64,000 bases of DNA from Selenomonas sp. oral taxon 920. GTDB lineage: Bacteria > Bacillota > Negativicutes > Selenomonadales > Selenomonadaceae. This document shows, in pieces, positions 61,601 through 64,000 of the stretch. The stretch spans positions 248,001 to 312,000 of the forward strand of contig NZ_CP017042.1 of the NCBI RefSeq assembly GCF_001717585.1. Reading direction: 5' to 3'. The position numbers and the translations under genes are program-made. Under the pieces are notes generated by a model that ran no database searches, was not told where the DNA came from, and saw nothing but the letters and a program-made list of their open reading frames with translations. Every line of letters starts with the position of its first letter. The first letter of the stretch is position 1.

Positions 61601-64000
61601 AATCTGCACATCTGCGTTCGGCTTGATCGCGCCGCGGTTCATATTCGATCCGTTTTGATATGTGATGGTCGAATCTTTCGTGAAGCGGTATGTGCCGTCT
61701 GCCTGACGGACATGGGCGTCAATATATTCCTGATCCGAAGTCGTGCCAAAGAGCCGCTTGGTGAACTCCGTCTTCGTCTGTCCTTCCGCCTGCGGCGTAT
61801 AGACATAGCTGCCCTGCCCCGTCGACTCGTTGAACGTGATATTCTCAACGCGCTTGCTCGCGGACGAGGTCGTCAGACCCTCGGCGATCTCCGCCTTGCC
61901 CGTGAGATTCCGCTCGTTCGTTGTATATGCCGTGTACCAGAGCTTATTCGCAAGAGCGTTGAGCGTTGCACTGACAAGGTTCTTGTCCGCCGCCTCTGTC
62001 GACTCCGTATTGAGTCCCGTGCTGTCCGTCGTCAGCGTGATGGCACTGCCCGCCGCTGCGTTCTTGATGCGGAAGTCGCCGCCCTTGATCGTCGTTGGCG
62101 TTGCGACATCATGCTCGTAGAATACACGTGTATGGCCGCTGTAATTATCAATCGTGATGTCCTTGTTGTTTTTCTGGAAGATCACGCCCGCATTGTTGGC
62201 ATCGTTGCCGCCCCGTAAAGAGGAAAGTCGGCTGCCCAGCCATTTGTCCGTAACACCGGATCTCTGTTCATTTGTCCAGTGTGCGCCATTCTGCAGAGTC
62301 AAGTTGAACTGCCCCACATCGTGCGCTGTGAAGCCGCCCGTCCCGAAGTCTGCCCGATTGACATCATATGTCGCCGCACCCGTCCATGAGGAATCTGCCG
62401 TCGTCAACGAGACGTTCAGCATGCCCTTCTTGTCAAAATCTACAAGCTGACCGCCGCTGTATTCGACGACCTTCTTTCCGTACTCACGCGTGACATATAT
62501 ATCGCCCGTGATGTTTGTCTTTCTGCTCCCGCTGACACCTTCGGGCGTGTTAATATTCACCGTGCCCTTTTCAGCACGGACAGCACGGTACTGCTTCATA
62601 TGATCGGCATCCTCAGCAGCCGAAATCGTACCGCCGCCGACATCTATCACGCTGTCTGCACCGATTGTCTGGAGTACGCTTCCCTTGATATTCTGAATAT
62701 CGACATTGCCCTTGACCGTGATCTTGGACTCATCCGCTGTCGTTTTAAGCCCGGCCACATTCCTCCCATCGTCTGCGCCCTTGTTTTTCGTATCCACACG
62801 ATCGGCCCGCACGGACTGCACGGTGAGATCGCCGTCGATCATGACATCACTCGGGGAGCCGATGGTTCCATTCGTCTGGATCGCCGCCGCATTGTATCCT
62901 TTGGTATGAACGTCCTCAATGACGACAGGCCCCTGGATATGGATATGGCCATTCGCCTCCGTCTGGATGCCGTTCGCTGCACGTGTATCCGTATTCGATG
63001 CCTTGATGGTCAGTGCCTTCTTCTCACCGCTGTTCACAATTCGAATGTACTTGTTGTTGCCGCCGTGAATCGCACTGGCAATTTGGTTCTTACTGTTTGC
63101 CTCAATGTGCAGACTATGCCCGTTCATATCGACGACCATCGGGTGCTGCTTATCGTACGCCGTGTTATCCGTATAGAGGCCGGAGACAATACGACCACCC
63201 TTGGTATTTGGCGCTGTCGCAAGTGCCTGACGATCATAGGACAGAGTCTCCGATTCCTTAATCGGGTCGGTCGTCGCCTCCGACTGCGGCGTATAGACAT
63301 AGCGGCCTTGCCCGCTCGCCGTATCAAATGTGATGTTTTCGAGCCGCTTACTCGCAGACGAAGAGGTCAGACCTTCCGCGATCTCAACCTTTCCTGTGAG
63401 GTTGCGCTCATTCGTTGTGTATGCTGTGTACCAGAGCTTGTTTGCAAGGGCATTGAGCGTTGCGCTCACGAGATTCTTGTCTGTGGCTTTCGTTGACTCC
63501 GTATTGAGACCGCTGCTGTCTGTCGTCAGTGTAATGCCACTGCCCGCCGCTGCGTTCTTGATACGGAAGTCGCCGCCCTTGATTGTCGTTGGCGCTGCGG
63601 CATCATGCTCATAGAATACACGTGTATGGCCACTGTAATTATCGATCGTGATATCCTTGTTGTTTTTCTGGAAGATCACGCCCGCATTGTTGGCATCGTT
63701 GCCGCCCCGTAAAGAGGAAAGTCGGCTGCCGGCGAAGGTATAATCATAATCGTACCCAAGCTGGTTATCCTCTTTGTCAGGCACTGTCCCGCCATATTGC
63801 TCATTGTTCCAAACAGCACCGTTTTGCAGCCAGAAGTTAATCTTCCCCTTACCAAAGGCAAGACCATTCACTCCAGAATCTTTGTTTACCATAGCGACAT
63901 CAATGCGGCTCGCTTCACCCATAGCACCCACGTTGCCGTCAATCTTCACCGTCTTGTTGCCTGCGCTGCCATCTTTTGCGTTGACATGGATCTGTCCCGT
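55685..64000 (-). CDS. giant autotransporter adhesin (5' end outside window)
   Basis: At least 2,771 residues, open at the right edge, so the start and signal peptide are not seen. The last 265 residues (55688-56482) form an autotransporter beta-barrel: IWARVYRGKSTSNKDNTDF, then alternating strands, ending in MDAGMRWIF with the terminal Phe needed for Bam insertion. The passenger is a long beta-helix-like array of Gly/Asn/Thr-rich repeats, with five modules that each carry LVSATLNALANKLWYT and a following SASKR-x-ENITF. Stretches of DNA are nearly identical between modules. The likely role is adhesion, biofilm or immune interaction. No catalytic domain was recognised. Confidence 0.9.
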   Translation of the reverse strand, partial: TGQIHVNAKDGSAGNKTVKIDGNVGAMGEASRIDVAMVNKDSGVNGLAFGKGKINFWLQNGAVWNNEQYGGTVPDKEDNQLGYDYDYTFAGSRLSSLRGGNDANNAGVIFQKNNKDITIDNYSGHTRVFYEHDAAAPTTIKGGDFRIKNAAAGSGITLTTDSSGLNTESTKATDKNLVSATLNALANKLWYTAYTTNERNLTGKVEIAEGLTSSSASKRLENITFDTASGQGRYVYTPQSEATTDPIKESETLSYDRQALATAPNTKGGRIVSGLYTDNTAYDKQHPMVVDMNGHSLHIEANSKNQIASAIHGGNNKYIRIVNSGEKKALTIKASNTDTRAANGIQTEANGHIHIQGPVVIEDVHTKGYNAAAIQTNGTIGSPSDVMIDGDLTVQSVRADRVDTKNKGADDGRNVAGLKTTADESKITVKGNVDIQNIKGSVLQTIGADSVIDVGGGTISAAEDADHMKQYRAVRAEKGTVNINTPEGVSGSRKTNITGDIYVTREYGKKVVEYSGGQLVDFDKKGMLNVSLTTADSSWTGAATYDVNRADFGTGGFTAHDVGQFNLTLQNGAHWTNEQRSGVTDKWLGSRLSSLRGGNDANNAGVIFQKNNKDITIDNYSGHTRVFYEHDVATPTTIKGGDFRIKNAAAGSAITLTTDSTGLNTESTEAADKNLVSATLNALANKLWYTAYTTNERNLTGKAEIAEGLTTSSASKRVENITFNESTGQGSYVYTPQAEGQTKTEFTKRLFGTTSDQEYIDAHVRQADGTYRFTKDSTITYQNGSNMNRGAIKPNADVQIDAADRVLTVKSGGKSASVKESAAISNDGKDLDIAAKTLKLLVNDTTSAAPLQSAWGIRTTGGTTEVTGTTEIDVAGTKESKAVHASGGTVTLGSLHATTNAAAEEAAALYAQNNGRINVNMNHNNGGTGTVTLDGHIVAKDAASRVDAAIYGTSSHLKGFVYGEGKTNLWLQNGGVWENEKRGANVPTGFTGSHVSQLTGGGNASRAGLIFQRDERKITIDKYLGHTKVFFAHDAATPTNIKGGDIDIKSAVGGSSITLVTDQSGLNTSTTAGITEKNLVSATLNALANKLWYTGYATNERNLLGQVQIAEGLTASSASKRLENITFDTATGQGSYVYTPLINPPASQTDTDFTTAITGDEVHDTPYTNAGVRKPDGRYVFTKDSTITSGKDLIVAGAWMTNISAAISSADKGTLDLDLSGKNLTVKTKTDVSTTGISSIGKDSKVIVKNAGAISIDAESTNYGQTAALFVNGGGAIHIRNGGGNLEDKVLKVRANGNHKTNVAVIKSMNGVTGVESNITIDGLVDVLADGNDAANGKGANEGVSAVASTIDIGGGTIRAINGAWAAIRAYGEFVSDNYGTVNFNVTKGADGLANGAGTNRAVIEGDIVTNGGMGTKGRVSVGLSTANSHWIGNYADTRGYGVTPGALGAVNLFMKNGSYWKGFSNGTMKVEMSGAGTSWTGFNLGDNMQLKLFDGAIWHNAITQEQKNQDGKAAISKVKYFTGEGGFIDMTGTNRFLASSNSLSGAPVQTGSSSIEEKGLGETGDLTIDEFSGSTTMLYRHDVTTPTTIYGGKLTIGKAAAGSLVRMVTDNTGLNTESAKSADKNLVSATLNALANKLWYTAYTTGERNLTGKAEIAEGLTTSSASKRVENITFNESTGQGGYAYTPAVDPPPSTEQTTTEFTKPLIGTDSDQEYIDAHVRQADGTYHFTKDSTITYQNNVSGARGAIMPSADVHINAADRVLTIKSGSGIASVTQGAAIANYGKGLDIKAKTLKLLVNGTTSAAPLQTAWGILSTGGTTNISGMTEIDVAGTERSKAVQAYDGTVTLEGLRAKANAASKDAVTLDVQGTGRINVNVKDGTVGSNEVMLDGNITARESGSRVDAALTTGTSYLKGLVSGVGTLNLWLQNGAVWHNEEYTTQPTGFSSRLSNFTGGSDASRAGVIFQKNNYDISIDNYSGHARVFYKHDAGTPTTIIGGDLRIKNAAAGSAITLATDNVGLNTESTKAADKNLVSATLNALANKLWYTAYTTGERNLTGKAEIAEGLTTSSASKRVENITFNESTGQGGYAYTPAVDPPKPPQPGQDEQTTTEFTTPITGDAASDADYVAGHVLKNNAYTFTKNSKITAATGIQAIQNKPIKVQAAGAELKIQAADYGVDAGANSKVAITGKQLTIDAGSRSIRAAAGSDISVAAGFDLKGAIENNGGRISLNDMGRKSSLVGDITQTAGSFNLRMQGVDSKLKGNIIASGGVLDLSMEGAGATFTGSIRGAGSAREAGTGDRRLTLENRTVWNVTSPSNLTRLNAKQGSVINYLFSHNEGVNVENFKGSATVHYNGTATSDGTLTLANTGKFRIRNVDGTGNALTIATDAHGGSDTADERVAKTLARQFEYVGSSSNIQNQRIRGLSLSALIADGLVSSSKRYNILMEADGTSGDVKPFVSNIEYGDYETKLMKGVKSAMTASTMAWRAEANDLMKRMGDLRLLPNDTGIWARVYRGKSTSNKDNTDFRMNYSTIQVGCDKKVGRDWRVGVAGSYMSGSSAYAAGNGKNKEGNLGVYGTWTGKSGQYVDLIAKIGRLQNEYTVYNDFGHYVKGDYSMWGGSLSAEYGKRISMKDGSFVEPQIELIYSHMQGTNYVGSTDYSGMSMYVHQKPFDSFIGRIGFGFGKETERSTYYARASLYHEFAGDMHTDYSDGFTPKSTMQRGKDTWVGVQLGGTLKLSDKTNLYGNFEKTFGGDIKTAWRMDAGMRWIF
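57705..57912. repeat. near-identical module DNA, copy A1
   Basis: About 208 bp almost identical to 58923-59130 (1,218 bp away, same orientation), encoding the ENITFNESTGQGGYAYTP part and LVSATLNALANKLWYT. Confidence 0.75.
58923..59130. repeat. near-identical module DNA, copy A2
   Basis: Partner of 57705-57912; only a few scattered base changes. Recombination between the two would remove or add 1,218 bp (406 codons) in frame. Confidence 0.75.
61905..62236. repeat. similar module DNA, copy B1
   Basis: About 330 bp closely similar to 63399-63730, offset 1,494 bp (498 codons). The last 130 bp are nearly identical. Confidence 0.7.
63399..63730. repeat. similar module DNA, copy B2
   Basis: Partner of 61905-62236; a crossover would change passenger length by 498 codons without a frameshift. 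Confidence 0.7.

Noticed and set aside
55685-64000. Repeats resembling a CRISPR array or tandem satellite
   Set aside because: The repeats are long, irregularly spaced, in frame and explained by the repeated protein modules; no short constant repeat with unique spacers exists.

Overview
The window looks like chromosome of a diderm, Gram-negative-type Firmicute of the class Negativicutes, most likely Selenomonas or a close relative. This is inference from gene content and style; no rRNA or marker gene is present. The DNA is GC-rich. It combines Firmicute habits (strong GGAGG ribosome sites, TTGACA/TATAAT promoters, intrinsic terminators, a BirA-type biotin operator, futalosine menaquinone genes) with outer-membrane biology (heptose/LPS-core operon, LptD-like protein, RND efflux pump, giant autotransporter).

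Layout. 1-3108 (minus): SUFU-domain protein, a small unknown and a zinc-ribbon protein. 3248-3667: remnant of a MATE transporter. 3797-6766: menaquinone genes mqnE, mqnC and an MTAP-like phosphorylase. 6763-9624: separately promoted SF2 helicase-HNH gene plus an unknown partner, a candidate defence cassette. 9625-10108: no intact protein gene, but a decayed type I toxin-like unit and a promoter-leader-terminator unit. 10109-12108: lactate/malate dehydrogenase family enzyme, HxlR regulator, quinone reductase-like flavoprotein. 12260-14988 (minus): four-subunit 2-oxoacid:ferredoxin oxidoreductase. 15201-16302: DUF3290/DUF421 pair. 16308-16404: terminator with a 54-bp palindromic insertion in its loop. 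16416-20496 (minus): RND pump with a frameshifted permease. 20634-24469: methyltransferase, two secreted DUF3887 paralogues, YcxB-like protein, two secreted unknowns.

24595-37309: one long plus-strand operon of twelve genes for LPS core: LptD-like protein, two heptose kinases, the heptose adenylyltransferase, GmhB, HldD, three GT9 heptosyltransferases, a WaaE-like GT2, a sulfatase-fold transferase and a DUF535 protein. Within the window only the GmhA isomerase is missing from the ADP-heptose route.

37376-44934: lone tyrosine recombinase; amidohydrolase, tripeptidase-like and DcuC-like genes; aspartase facing a LysR regulator. 45014-47678: Hsp20, ArsC/Spx-like protein, YeiH-like exporter, UDG-fold protein. 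47745-50350 (minus): purB-purA. 50552-52684: two metallophosphoesterases. 52834-55588: BirA-controlled bioY-bioD-bioA. 55685 to the right edge (minus): an autotransporter of more than 2,770 residues with five repeated modules.

No tRNA, rRNA, CRISPR array or intact insertion sequence was seen. The most interesting items are the helicase-HNH cassette, the palindromic insertion inside a terminator loop, a four-copy intergenic palindrome family, and two leader-like regions with their own terminators (before the dehydrogenase and before bioY).
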